DNA of 64,000 bases from Microbulbifer celer (GTDB taxonomy: Bacteria; Pseudomonadota; Gammaproteobacteria; Pseudomonadales; Cellvibrionaceae), in NCBI RefSeq assembly GCF_020991125.1, contig NZ_CP087715.1:4131501-4195500 (forward strand). The letters are read 5' to 3'. Below, one piece after another: positions 36,090-45,203 of this stretch; positions within the stretch are counted from its first letter, which is position 1, and each line of letters starts with the position of its first letter. The notes beneath the pieces are model-generated. The model ran no database searches, was not told where the DNA came from, and was given only the letters and a program-made list of their open reading frames with translations. A program made the position numbers and the translations under genes.

Positions 36090-36881
36090 ATGTCCAAATC
36101 ACTGTTTGACCTAACCGGAAAACTCGCCCTGGTAACCGGCGCAACCCATGGCCTGGGTATGGCGATGGCAGAGGGGCTGGGTAACGCCGGTGCCAAGCTG
36201 GTCATTACCGGTCACTCCTCTCAGGAGAAGCTGGATAACGCTGTTTCCGCACTGCGCGAAAAAGGCTGCGACGCTCACGGCTACCTGTTCGACGTCACCG
36301 AAGAATCGGTGGTAAATGAAATGGTCGCGGTGATCGAGCAGGAGCAGGGACCGATCGACGTACTGGTGAACAACGCCGGTATCATCCGCCGCGTACCGCT
36401 ACTGGAGATGGAACTGTCCGAGTGGAACAAGGTACTGCAGACCAACCTCACCGGAGTAATGGTGATGAGCCGCCCGGTGGTGAGACGCATGATCGAGCGT
36501 GGTGCCGGTAAAGTCATTAATATCTGCTCCATGATGAGTGAGCTGGGGCGCGACTCCGTATCTGCCTACGCTGCCGCCAAGGGCGGCCTGAAAATGCTGA
36601 CCCAGAATATGGCTACCGAGTGGGCCCGTCATGGTATCCAGGTTAACGGCATCGGACCTGGCTACTTCGCTACCAGCCAGACCGCGCCGATCCGTGTTGA
36701 CGGCCACCCGTTCAATGATTTCATTATCAACCGTACGCCCGCGGGGCGCTGGGGTAATCCGGAAGATCTGCAGGGCGCTGCGGTGTTCCTGTCCAGTGAA
36801 GGGAGTAACTTCGTGAACGGTCAGGTCATTTACGTGGATGGCGGTATTCTCGCCACTATTGGTAAGCCGGCTAACGAGTGA
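36090..36881 (+). CDS. kduD: 2-dehydro-3-deoxy-D-gluconate 5-dehydrogenase
   Basis: Short-chain dehydrogenase reducing 2,5-diketo-3-deoxygluconate to KDG. The 263 residues contain the cofactor motif TGATHGLG (residues 15-22), NNAG (about 94-97) and the catalytic Ser and YAAAK tetrad segment (SMMSELGRDSVSAYAAAKGG). Start at the ATG at 36090. It directly follows kduI, as in other pectin regulons. Confidence 0.93.
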   Translation: MSKSLFDLTGKLALVTGATHGLGMAMAEGLGNAGAKLVITGHSSQEKLDNAVSALREKGCDAHGYLFDVTEESVVNEMVAVIEQEQGPIDVLVNNAGIIRRVPLLEMELSEWNKVLQTNLTGVMVMSRPVVRRMIERGAGKVINICSMMSELGRDSVSAYAAAKGGLKMLTQNMATEWARHGIQVNGIGPGYFATSQTAPIRVDGHPFNDFIINRTPAGRWGNPEDLQGAAVFLSSEGSNFVNGQVIYVDGGILATIGKPANE

Positions 36882-37047
36882 TATTCCTGCGCAGCGGGTG
36901 TTTAAACCGCTGAGTACTTCTGGGTAATTCCCACAAAAAAAGTTGCTTCCCTCTCAGGGTGTGAGTGAGAGGGTCGGGAGCCCCCGTTTGGTGTAACAAG
37001 CGGGCTCTCGCGAAATAACATTTAATAAACTTCCTCCGGGAGCAACA

Positions 37048-38460
37048 ATGTACGCGATGATATTCTCCGTTTGGGGCAGCCTGCTCCGGACTATGCACCC
37101 CTGCGCGCTTTTTTCCGTGTGTGCGTGTATTGCGAGTACGACATTTTCTGTTTCCGCTCTCAGTCTCGAATACCATACGGATGAGTGGGCTCTTGCAGAT
37201 CAAATTGTCGATGGTATTCAACTGCCGAATATTCCCGATCGTGAATTTCTTATTACCGATTACCATCAACAATCCGGTGGCGATGTACGCCCAGCAATTA
37301 TGGCGGCAATCGATGCGGCTGTGGGAGCGGGTGGTGGTCGGGTAGTTATTCCCAAAGGGGAATGGCTGAGTAAAGGGCCGGTAGCACTACAAAGCCGCAT
37401 AAACCTGCATCTTGAAAAAGGTGCAACACTGAAATTCTCCCCTGAGCCGGAACACTATCTGCCGGTAGTCAAAACACGCTGGGAAGGTACTGAGCTTTAT
37501 ACCTATTCTCCGCTGGTCTATGCAGCCAATGTGAAAGATGTGGCAATTACCGGTGAAGGCGTGATCGATGGCAACGCAGAAAGCCGATTTAAAAGCTGGC
37601 ATCCCAAGCAGTCTGCCGATATGCAGAGGCTGCGTAAAATGGGGGCTAAAGGGATACCGGTGGAAAAGCGCGTGTTTGCAGAGGGAACCTATCTGCGTCC
37701 CCCCCTGGTTCAGTTCTTCCACGCCGAACGCGTCTTGCTGGAAGACTTTACTACACTCAATTCCCCATTCTGGATCAACCACCTTGTCTACACGGATCAC
37801 GCAACCGTGCGCGGTATTCGTGTGGAAAGCCATTTTCCGAATAACGACGGTGTGGATATCGAATCCAGTAGTAACGTGCTGGTGGAACACAGCTGGTTTC
37901 GTACCGGCGATGACTCTGTAGTGGTGAAGTCTGGCCGTGATCTGGATGGTCGCACCATCGGGGTTCCCAGTGAGCGTATTGTGGTTCGCAACAACGATAT
38001 GGGTGGTGAGGACGGTATCGCCCTCGGCAGTGAAATGTCAGGTGGTATCCGCGATGTCTTCTTTACCGACAATGTGCTGCGCAACGGTGATTCTGCTTTT
38101 CGATTCAAGGCAAACCTCGACCGTGGTGGCCTGGTGGAGAATGTGCGGTTGCGAAATCTCAAGGTTGAATCCTTCGATAACCTGTTCTGGTTTCAGCTGA
38201 ATTACCCGGGAGAGCTGGGTGGATTCTTCCCATCCACATATCAGGACATTGTTTTTGAAAATATTGAGGTGCAGGAGGTGGGCACGTTTCTGGAAGTGCA
38301 TGCGCCGGAGGCGGCACCGCTGAAAGATGTTTTATTCAAGGGTATTCAGGTGGGTAAGGTAGAGACACCGATGATCATCGAGAATGCCGTGAACCTGGAG
38401 TTCAAAGAGGTGCAACTTGGAAGTCAGCGAATTGATGGTGTATTGAGCTGGCGAAAATAG
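37048..38460 (+). CDS. GH28-family protein with altered active site
   Basis: A 470-residue secreted beta-helix protein related to the first GH28 enzyme (shared YLPVVKTRWEG, YSPLVYA, LRPPLVQF, LGSEMSGG). It has a signal-like N-terminus, not a Tat motif. The acid pair and aspartates remain: NNDGVD (Asp267) and GDDS (Asp288, Asp289). The family GHG histidine is replaced: the aligned segment reads GGEDG, with Glu321 where the paralogue has His333, and RIK is RFK. It may therefore act on a modified substrate or have low activity. Two stem-loops lie upstream (36950-36974 and 36979-37008). Confidence 0.8.
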   Translation: MYAMIFSVWGSLLRTMHPCALFSVCACIASTTFSVSALSLEYHTDEWALADQIVDGIQLPNIPDREFLITDYHQQSGGDVRPAIMAAIDAAVGAGGGRVVIPKGEWLSKGPVALQSRINLHLEKGATLKFSPEPEHYLPVVKTRWEGTELYTYSPLVYAANVKDVAITGEGVIDGNAESRFKSWHPKQSADMQRLRKMGAKGIPVEKRVFAEGTYLRPPLVQFFHAERVLLEDFTTLNSPFWINHLVYTDHATVRGIRVESHFPNNDGVDIESSSNVLVEHSWFRTGDDSVVVKSGRDLDGRTIGVPSERIVVRNNDMGGEDGIALGSEMSGGIRDVFFTDNVLRNGDSAFRFKANLDRGGLVENVRLRNLKVESFDNLFWFQLNYPGELGGFFPSTYQDIVFENIEVQEVGTFLEVHAPEAAPLKDVLFKGIQVGKVETPMIIENAVNLEFKEVQLGSQRIDGVLSWRK

Positions 38461-38492
38461 GGTATTAACCACCATAACGAGGAGAGAGAAAA

Positions 38493-41291
38493 ATGGCGAA
38501 CTATAAAATCAAGCCATTAGTTCTGGCGATGGCCTTCACCGCTCCGGTGATGGCACAGGAGCCGATAACCGAAACAGAAGCCCAGACCACTGGCGATGCC
38601 ACGCTGGAAGAGCTTACGGTAACCGGTTTCCGTCAGTCCCTGGAGCGCGCATTGGACACCAAGCGTGACAGTGCCAACAATACCGATAGCATCATTGCCG
38701 AAGACATGGGGAAAATGCCGGATCTGAACCTGGCGGAATCCCTGCAGCGGGTACCGGGTGTGGCAATTTCCCGCGAAGGTGGTGAAGGTCGCAAAATTAC
38801 CGTGCGCGGCCTCGGCCCGGGCTTTTCCCGCACCACCCTGAACGGTATGGAAGTGCCTTCCAGTACCGGTGGTCTCGATTCATCCGGCGGTGTCAACCGC
38901 GGTCGCGATTTTGACTTCAACGTGTTTGCATCTGAGCTGTTCAATCAGATTACCATCCACAAGTCTCCCATCGCTTCTGTGGAAGAAGGTGGTCTTGCTT
39001 CTACTGTAGAGCTTTCTACCGCGCGTCCGTTTGACAACCCCGGCCAGCAGGTCGCCTTCAGTGGTCAGATGATGGCGGACAGCTTTGCCGGAGAAGATAA
39101 CCCGCGCCTGACCGGCCTGTACAGCAATACCTTTATGGATGACAGGCTGGGTGTACTGGTAAGTGCGGCCTATTCCGAGCGCACTGTGCGCCAGGAAGGT
39201 TTCGGTTCTGTACGTTGGACCAGCCCGGTAGCCAATGGCCAGAGTTGGGCCAACGGTGATTCCGATGTAACCATTAACGGAACACCAAATCCCGGCGCAA
39301 ATAATCCCGGTGAAGATGTAGCTGCAGACAGTTCGCTGGATTACATGTGGACCCCGCGTCTGCCGCGTATGGATTCCTTCAACCGCGATCAGGAACGCCT
39401 CGGTCTCACTTCCTCCGTTCAGTTCCGTCCGACGGACTCGATGGAATTCTCACTGGATGTGCTGACTTCCAACCTGAAGGCCGACGTCACCTCGTACAAC
39501 TACTTCGCACAGTTCCGCAACACCTACGATCAGATCTCTCCGTCGAGCGTAACCCTCGATCCCACGGGACGTTACATTGTGGCCGGTGAATTCGACAACG
39601 TCACGCCGCGTTCCGAAAGCCGCGGACAGTTCAGTGAAACCGACTTCACCCAGGTAGTACTTTCCGGTCAGTTCGATATCGCCGACAATATGGTGCTGGA
39701 CCTGATGTACGGTAATGCCACCTCTGAGCACACCGAAGACCAGTTGCGTTTTAATCAGACCGCAGCGGAAGGGCATGGCTTCTCTTACTCTTTCGAGAAA
39801 GACAAGAATATTGCCGAAATGGATTACGGCTTTGATATTCTCGACGCTTCCAACTATGTGTGGAGTGGTCCTACCCTGCGTCGCGACATCGTCGAGCGTG
39901 AAAACGATACTCTCCGTGCAGACTTCACCATCGAAGGTGACAGCTCCAGTATTAAAACCGGTCTGATTTGGAACAGCCGTGCGGTCGCTTCTGAGCGCTG
40001 GGATGCCATCAACATTAACGAAGATCTCAACGGCGCTGTAGTCGATGCCAACCTCGCCACTTCGCTGGGCAGCGTTGTAGGCGATTACGCCGATGGTATT
40101 GATGCCCCGTCCGGCTACCCCAACACCTGGCTGGTAGCCGATTACGACGCTGCTGCTGCAGCTTGGGGAGTCGGAGACTGGGCGCTGAATGAAGATGATT
40201 CCAGTACCTACGATATCGAAGAGGAAACCCTCGGCGGTTACGTAGAAGCGAACGTCTACACCCAGCTGCTTGGCTTGCCGTTTACCGTCAACAGTGGCCT
40301 GCGTATTGTTGATACCAAGGTGACTTCCCGCGGAGTCTCCAGTGATGGCGAAGGCGGCTTTGCTCCCGTCGAGCGCGAAGGCAGCTATACCGAAATCCTG
40401 CCCTCCGCGAACTTCGTACTGGAACTGGAACAGGACCTGCTGCTGCGTCTCGGCATTGCGCGCAATATGTCCCGTCCAGGGCTCGGCAGCCTCGCCGGCA
40501 CCGTCAGCGTTACTCCGATCAACGGCAACGTCAGTATCGGCAATCCGAATCTGGAACCGGTACGGGCCAACTCTGCAGATCTTGGTCTGGAATGGTACTT
40601 TGCGGAAGAATCTGTACTGGCGCTGACCCTGTTCCACAAACAGATTGAAAGCTTTACCACCGGAGAAACCCTGGAAAACCAGACTCTGCCTGCTGACATT
40701 CGCGCGATTGTGGCGGCGCGTCCGGAATATGACCCAAGCAGCCCGCTGTACGAACCGAATGCCATTCACCCAGACGACGATGGCTGGAATATCTCCACCT
40801 CTGTCAATGGTGAAGGCGCGGACCTGAACGGCTACGAGCTGTCCTACCAGCAGCCGCTGCGCTTCCTGCCGGGCTGGGCGAGTAATTTCGGTGTGCTGGC
40901 CAACTATACCCATGTACAGTCCCGGGCTGATTTCGGCAACGGTGTGCGGGGTTCCCTGGAAGGCCTGTCTGAGAATAGCTATAACGCGGGTGTTTACTAC
41001 GAGACGGACCTGTTTGGTGGTCGTCTGATGCTGAACAGCCGTGACGATTACGTGACGGATCAGACCGGCTCCAACGGCAACGCTTCTCACGGCACCACTG
41101 GGCCGACCCGCCTGGATATGTCTGCGTTCTACAACGTGACCGACTACGCGACCATCACGCTGGAAGCGATCAACCTCACCAATGAGGCTGAGCGCTTGTA
41201 TACCACTGGTCCGCTGGGTGACATGGATCTGGTGCGCGAATACAACAGCACCGGTCGCGAAGTGTTGGTAGGCCTGCGGGTTAACTTCTGA
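38493..41291 (+). CDS. TonB-dependent outer-membrane receptor
   Basis: A 932-residue receptor with a signal peptide (cleavage after VMA, about residue 20), a plug domain (LEELTVTGF, LAESLQRVPGVAISREGGEG, ITVRGLGPG) and a barrel ending in Phe (GLRVNF). Only 32 bases separate it from the GH28-like gene before it, and GAGGAGAG precedes its start, so the two are co-expressed. It is a distant paralogue of the receptor at 29.4 kb, presumably for a different oligomer size or substitution. Confidence 0.92.
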   Translation: MANYKIKPLVLAMAFTAPVMAQEPITETEAQTTGDATLEELTVTGFRQSLERALDTKRDSANNTDSIIAEDMGKMPDLNLAESLQRVPGVAISREGGEGRKITVRGLGPGFSRTTLNGMEVPSSTGGLDSSGGVNRGRDFDFNVFASELFNQITIHKSPIASVEEGGLASTVELSTARPFDNPGQQVAFSGQMMADSFAGEDNPRLTGLYSNTFMDDRLGVLVSAAYSERTVRQEGFGSVRWTSPVANGQSWANGDSDVTINGTPNPGANNPGEDVAADSSLDYMWTPRLPRMDSFNRDQERLGLTSSVQFRPTDSMEFSLDVLTSNLKADVTSYNYFAQFRNTYDQISPSSVTLDPTGRYIVAGEFDNVTPRSESRGQFSETDFTQVVLSGQFDIADNMVLDLMYGNATSEHTEDQLRFNQTAAEGHGFSYSFEKDKNIAEMDYGFDILDASNYVWSGPTLRRDIVERENDTLRADFTIEGDSSSIKTGLIWNSRAVASERWDAININEDLNGAVVDANLATSLGSVVGDYADGIDAPSGYPNTWLVADYDAAAAAWGVGDWALNEDDSSTYDIEEETLGGYVEANVYTQLLGLPFTVNSGLRIVDTKVTSRGVSSDGEGGFAPVEREGSYTEILPSANFVLELEQDLLLRLGIARNMSRPGLGSLAGTVSVTPINGNVSIGNPNLEPVRANSADLGLEWYFAEESVLALTLFHKQIESFTTGETLENQTLPADIRAIVAARPEYDPSSPLYEPNAIHPDDDGWNISTSVNGEGADLNGYELSYQQPLRFLPGWASNFGVLANYTHVQSRADFGNGVRGSLEGLSENSYNAGVYYETDLFGGRLMLNSRDDYVTDQTGSNGNASHGTTGPTRLDMSAFYNVTDYATITLEAINLTNEAERLYTTGPLGDMDLVREYNSTGREVLVGLRVNF

Positions 41292-41301
41292 TCCATAGCA
41301 G

Positions 41302-41400
41302 GTATCGAGTACCCGGGTCTTATAAGAATGGGCCCGGGTAGGCGATACAATTGGTTTTCATATCATCTTCTTTAGCCGGGCAATTGCCCGGCTTTTTTAC
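41302..41400 (+). terminator. Stem-loop plus rho-independent terminator
   Basis: GTATCG-ag-TACCCGGG (41302-41317) pairs with CCCGGGTA-gg-CGATAC (41333-41348). It is followed by GCCGGGCAATTGCCCGGC and six T (41375-41398), which ends the receptor operon. Confidence 0.85.
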
Positions 41401-41427
41401 GCTTTACTTTCACCGCACCGCAAACAA

Positions 41428-41458
41428 AAAAAATCCCGCGGCTTGCCGCGGGATTTTC
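41428..41458 (-). terminator. Rho-independent terminator for the leftward uxaC-uxuB set
   Basis: On the minus strand AATCCCGCGG-CAAG-CCGCGGGATT is followed by a run of T. It lies about 55 bases past the end of the UxuB-like gene. Confidence 0.85.
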
Positions 41459-41513
41459 CTAAGGAACGGAAATAAGCGAGAAGATAACTATCAATTAACA
41501 AACAAAAACAGAT

Positions 41514-43004
41514 TCAGATCTCGGCAAAGTACTTGCGTGCACAGGCCAGGGTGCCCTCGGTTTCCAGCTTCTGCAGCCAGTCACTCAGTTTTTCCTGCAG
41601 GCGTGCACTCTCGCGCAGATCATCACCAAATACCGGTGTGAAGGCGAGGAACGCCGCTGCCAACTTGCGGGCGCCCTGAGACTTGTATTGATCACAGAGG
41701 GCTTTGAGCTCCGCGGCCAACGGGTCGGAAACCTCGATCTCGTTGCCCTGCTCATCCACGGCGGAAACATAGCGGATCCAGTTTGCCAGTGCGAAGCTCA
41801 CCACGTCGATGGGCCCATCGTTTGCCAGCTGCTGGCGCAGGGTACCCAACCAGCGCTGGGGGATCTTCTGCGATCCATCCATGGCAATCTGCCAGGTGCG
41901 GTGGCGCAGGGCTCGGTTTTCGAAGCGTTCGATAAGCTGCGCCTGATAGGCCGCGATATCAAAGTCCGCCGGTACATCAATGGACGTGGTGGCCTCAGTC
42001 TGCATAAAGTGCAGCGCCAGCTTGTTGAACGCCGGCTCCGCCATCACGTCGGCCACCGTTTCACAGCCGGCTAGATAGCCGCTGTAAGCCAGCATGGAAT
42101 GGGAGCCATTCAACAGGCGCAGCTTGATCAGCTCGTACACTTCTACATCGTCTACAAACATCGCCCCGGCCTTGTCCCACTCGGGGCGTCCGCGCAGGAA
42201 ATTGTCTTCCACCACCCACTGGGAAAACGGCTCCGCCATCACCGCCGCCTCGTCGCGACAGCCGAGAATACTTTCCAGCTCGTTGCGGTCCTCATCGGTG
42301 GTCGCCGGCACAATCCGGTCAACCATGGTCGCGGGGGTGGTGGTATTGTCTGCGATCCAGGTTGCCAGCTCGCTGTCGACTTTCTCCGCGTATTGGGAAA
42401 GTACCCGGCCCAGCAGGTGGCCGTTGGATGGCAGGTTGTCGCAGGACAGTACAGTAAAGCCCGGCAGTCCGCGTTCCTTACGCAGCTGCAGTGCGCCGAC
42501 AATAAAGCCCAGCGCAGACTTTGGCTGTTGCGGATTTTCCAGATCGTGGACCACATCAGGATGTTGCGGATTCAGATTGCCGCTCGCGGGATCGTGGCAG
42601 TAACCCTTCTCGGTAATGGTCAGGGAAACAATACGCACACTCTCCTGGGCCAGCAGCTCCAGTAACTGTTGCGGACTCTCCGGCGCCACATACACATCAC
42701 TGACCGCACCCACGATCTGCACCTTGGTGCCCGCATTGGATTTCTCTACCACCGAGTAGAGACCATTCTGTGGCACCAGCTGATCGCGCACACCGGCGGA
42801 ACGCAGGCTCGCGCCCACAATACCCCAGTCTTTTTCACCGGCGGTGATACGGTTTTCCGTGTACCAGGCCTGGTGTGCACGGTGGAAGGCACCGATACCC
42901 AGGTGCACGATGCCGGTAGTGACTTCACTGCGGTCATAGGCCGGCTTGATTACCTCCGGGGGGAGGTTTTCGAGAATACTGTTGTTGAGTCTTTCTTGGC
43001 TCAT
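41514..43004 (-). CDS. uxuB: UxuB-like hexuronate reductase (mannitol dehydrogenase family)
   Basis: NADH-dependent oxidoreductase of the polyol family. The 496 residues follow UxuB (fructuronate reductase, EC 1.1.1.57) closely: GIVHLGIGAFHRAHQ, SLTITEKGYCHD, VLSCDNLPSNGHL, VEDNFLRGRPEWDKAGAMF, LRLLNGSHSMLAYSGYL. The catalytic Lys lies in the KLRLLNGSHS block. In its context, with UxaC before it and UxaA elsewhere, the needed reaction for galacturonate is tagaturonate to altronate. No mannonate dehydratase is seen here. Substrate is therefore open: fructuronate by sequence, tagaturonate by context. Confidence 0.82.
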   Translation of the reverse strand: MSQERLNNSILENLPPEVIKPAYDRSEVTTGIVHLGIGAFHRAHQAWYTENRITAGEKDWGIVGASLRSAGVRDQLVPQNGLYSVVEKSNAGTKVQIVGAVSDVYVAPESPQQLLELLAQESVRIVSLTITEKGYCHDPASGNLNPQHPDVVHDLENPQQPKSALGFIVGALQLRKERGLPGFTVLSCDNLPSNGHLLGRVLSQYAEKVDSELATWIADNTTTPATMVDRIVPATTDEDRNELESILGCRDEAAVMAEPFSQWVVEDNFLRGRPEWDKAGAMFVDDVEVYELIKLRLLNGSHSMLAYSGYLAGCETVADVMAEPAFNKLALHFMQTEATTSIDVPADFDIAAYQAQLIERFENRALRHRTWQIAMDGSQKIPQRWLGTLRQQLANDGPIDVVSFALANWIRYVSAVDEQGNEIEVSDPLAAELKALCDQYKSQGARKLAAAFLAFTPVFGDDLRESARLQEKLSDWLQKLETEGTLACARKYFAEI

Positions 43005-43062
43005 ATTGTTCTACTCGGTTGAGTAAATTTTTGGCTTGCGAAGTACAGAACTTTGATACGAA

Positions 43063-43187
43063 GCCGGAGAGCCGGGTATCTGTTTTCAGAAGCGTCGCAA
43101 ACAGGATGTTTGCGCCGCAGCGCCCAGGGATGGGTTCCCAGGGGGGCGCCCAGCTCGGTTCAGAAAACAGATACCTGGTGCTCCGGC
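43063..43187. repeat. Intergenic palindromic element G (forward orientation)
   Basis: Outer arms at 43063-43090 and 43160-43187 pair at about 24 of 28 positions. Hairpin 1 is CGCAAA-CAGGATG-TTTGCG (43096-43114); hairpin 2 is CC-CAGGGATG-GG (43123-43134). The interior, including the GGGGGGCGCC(C)AGCTCGG tail, almost equals element D 38 kb away, but the outer arms do not. It lies between uxaC and the UxuB-like gene in one leftward operon. Confidence 0.83.
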
Positions 43188-43267
43188 GCCATTGAGTTCT
43201 ATAAAGAACTTGTATGGGCAGGGCTCTGCGCCCTGCAGGCGGAGCTGGAGCCCCGCGGTCCCGGGGA

Positions 43268-44683
43268 TCAGAGTTTGTAAGCTTTCTTTGCCAGATTGTA
43301 GGCCAGGTCTTCTGCCAGTTCGAAGGCCTCGTCTTCCTGCAGGCGGTGGTCGCTTACCAGCTGCGCCAGCCAGTTACAGTCCATACGACGCGCCACATCG
43401 TGACGGGCAGGGATGGACAGGAACGCGCGGGTGTCATCATTAAAGCCCACGGTATTGTAGAAACCGGCAGTCTCCGTCACCTGCTCGCGGAAGCGACGCA
43501 TGCCTTCCGGACTATCGTGGAACCACCAGGCCGGGCCCAGCTTCAGCGCCGGGTAGTGACCCGCCAACGGCGCCAGCTCGCGACTGTAGCTGGTTTCATC
43601 CAGGGTAAACAGAATGATGGTCAGGTTTGGCTCATTACCCACCGCCTCCAGCAACGGCTGCAGCGCGTGTACATAATCCGTCTGCGATGGAATATCACAG
43701 CCCTTGTCGCGGCCAAAGCGTTCGAACACCACCTTATTGTGGTTGCGGAAAGAGCCCGGGTGAATCTGCATCACCAGACCGTCTTCAATACTCATGCGCG
43801 CCATCTCGGTCAACATGTGACCGCGGAACAGCTCGGCATCCTCCGCATTGCAGTTGCCGTCGCGGACCTTCAGGAACAGCGCTTCCGCGTCAGCCTGACT
43901 CAGGTTGGCAGTGGTCGCCGTCGGGTGACCGTGATCGGTAGAGGTTGCCCCCATCTTTTTGAAGAACTCGCGACGATTGCGCAGCGCCGCCAGGTAACCG
44001 GACCAGGTGGAAGTATCCTCACCGGTAATCTCTGCCAGCTGCGCCAGGTTATCCGTAAAGCCTTCGAAATCCGGGTCCAGCACCGGGTCTGGACGGAACG
44101 CGGTAATCACGCGGCCATTCCAGTTGCTGTCCAGAATTTTCTGGTGATGACGCAGATCGTCCAGCGGAGATTCGGTAGTGGCAATTACCTCAATATTGAA
44201 ACGGTCAAACAGCGCGCGCGGACGGAATTCCGGTTGGCGCAGGTAGCTGTCGATACGCTCGTAGTAATCCTGTGCGGTGTCGCCGTTCAGCTGTACGTCG
44301 AGTTCGAATACATCGTGGAATACCGTATCCAACCAGGTGCGCGACGGAGTGCCGCGGAACAGATAATAGTGTTCGGCGAAAATCTGCCAGATCTTGCGTG
44401 GATCCTGCTCTACCGCGGTACCGTCCTGGGTGCGGATACCCAGACTCTCCAGGGAAACGCCTTGGGAATAAAGCATGCGGAACACATAGTGGTCCGGACG
44501 GATCAGTAGATTCGCCGGGTTGCCGAACGGCTCGTTATCGGCAAACCAGGACGGATCGGTATGTCCGTGCGGACTGATGATCGGCAGGTCTTTGACGCTC
44601 TCGTAAAGTTTACGCGCGATATCCCGGCTGACTTTATCGGCCGGAAACAGACGGTCAGGATGCAGGATCAGAGGGCGTGTCAT
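43268..44683 (-). CDS. uxaC: Uronate isomerase (glucuronate/galacturonate)
   Basis: Isomerises D-galacturonate to D-tagaturonate and D-glucuronate to D-fructuronate. The 471 residues match the family (about 470). The N-terminal SPHGHTDPSWFADN motif holds the metal-site histidines, and VMQIHPGSFRNHN and SIPARHDVARRMD are also characteristic. It starts the leftward uxaC-uxuB pair; its divergent promoter region with kdgK carries a strong operator-like palindrome. Confidence 0.94.
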   Translation of the reverse strand: MTRPLILHPDRLFPADKVSRDIARKLYESVKDLPIISPHGHTDPSWFADNEPFGNPANLLIRPDHYVFRMLYSQGVSLESLGIRTQDGTAVEQDPRKIWQIFAEHYYLFRGTPSRTWLDTVFHDVFELDVQLNGDTAQDYYERIDSYLRQPEFRPRALFDRFNIEVIATTESPLDDLRHHQKILDSNWNGRVITAFRPDPVLDPDFEGFTDNLAQLAEITGEDTSTWSGYLAALRNRREFFKKMGATSTDHGHPTATTANLSQADAEALFLKVRDGNCNAEDAELFRGHMLTEMARMSIEDGLVMQIHPGSFRNHNKVVFERFGRDKGCDIPSQTDYVHALQPLLEAVGNEPNLTIILFTLDETSYSRELAPLAGHYPALKLGPAWWFHDSPEGMRRFREQVTETAGFYNTVGFNDDTRAFLSIPARHDVARRMDCNWLAQLVSDHRLQEDEAFELAEDLAYNLAKKAYKL

Positions 44684-45034
44684 GGGATTGCTTCCAGTTA
44701 TCGGGAATTATTGATGTAGTGAACTGTGTATTGATTTCAGAGTTTATTCTGTTCTGTTTTCTTCCACCGTTACGGATTCCGTCGGTGTCGGGGCATAGGG
44801 GGGCGCGCAGAAGAAAAGCCCGGCTCCCGATGTCCGATCAATTACCAGCAGCAATGACCGGCCGGGAGCGGGCAGCGTGCGCCAATTCCAGATCGGGGAG
44901 TCCAAACCAGTCCCCCGACCCCATGCGCCAGGCGATGGAGAAAACCGTACACTGTCTGGCAAGACATCAGAGAGCGTGTTTGCTCTCCGGTGCGTTGCGC
45001 TGGTCAGCGCCAGTTGTTGCCATGGTGCCAAAAA

Positions 45035-45067
45035 TTGGTTATACCAGTCAACCATTCTGGTAAGGCA
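45035..45067. promoter_or_regulatory. Operator-like palindromes between uxaC and kdgK
   Basis: TTGGTTATACCAG (45035-45047) contains TGGT-TAT-ACCA, a perfect palindrome of the regional motif. TTCTGGTAAGGCA at 45054-45066 is a half-match 20 bases on. A related TGTCTGGCAAGACA palindrome lies near 44954. The 520-base divergent gap holds no gene. Confidence 0.65.
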
Positions 45068-45203
45068 TTTACGACTGAGGTATTTTGTCGCCCGGACTTA
45101 CCCTGAAAAGAGATGTAGATCGTTGTATCTCTCATAGGGCCGTTGTCTTTCATATAGTAATAATGACCATTAGATAATACAGTAAACAGAGTGGGAGAGT
45201 CGC

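Noticed and set aside
44684-45203. Possible small genes in the uxaC-kdgK gap
   Set aside because: Only short frames on both strands with no ribosome site or family resemblance; the gap is better explained as a divergent control region.
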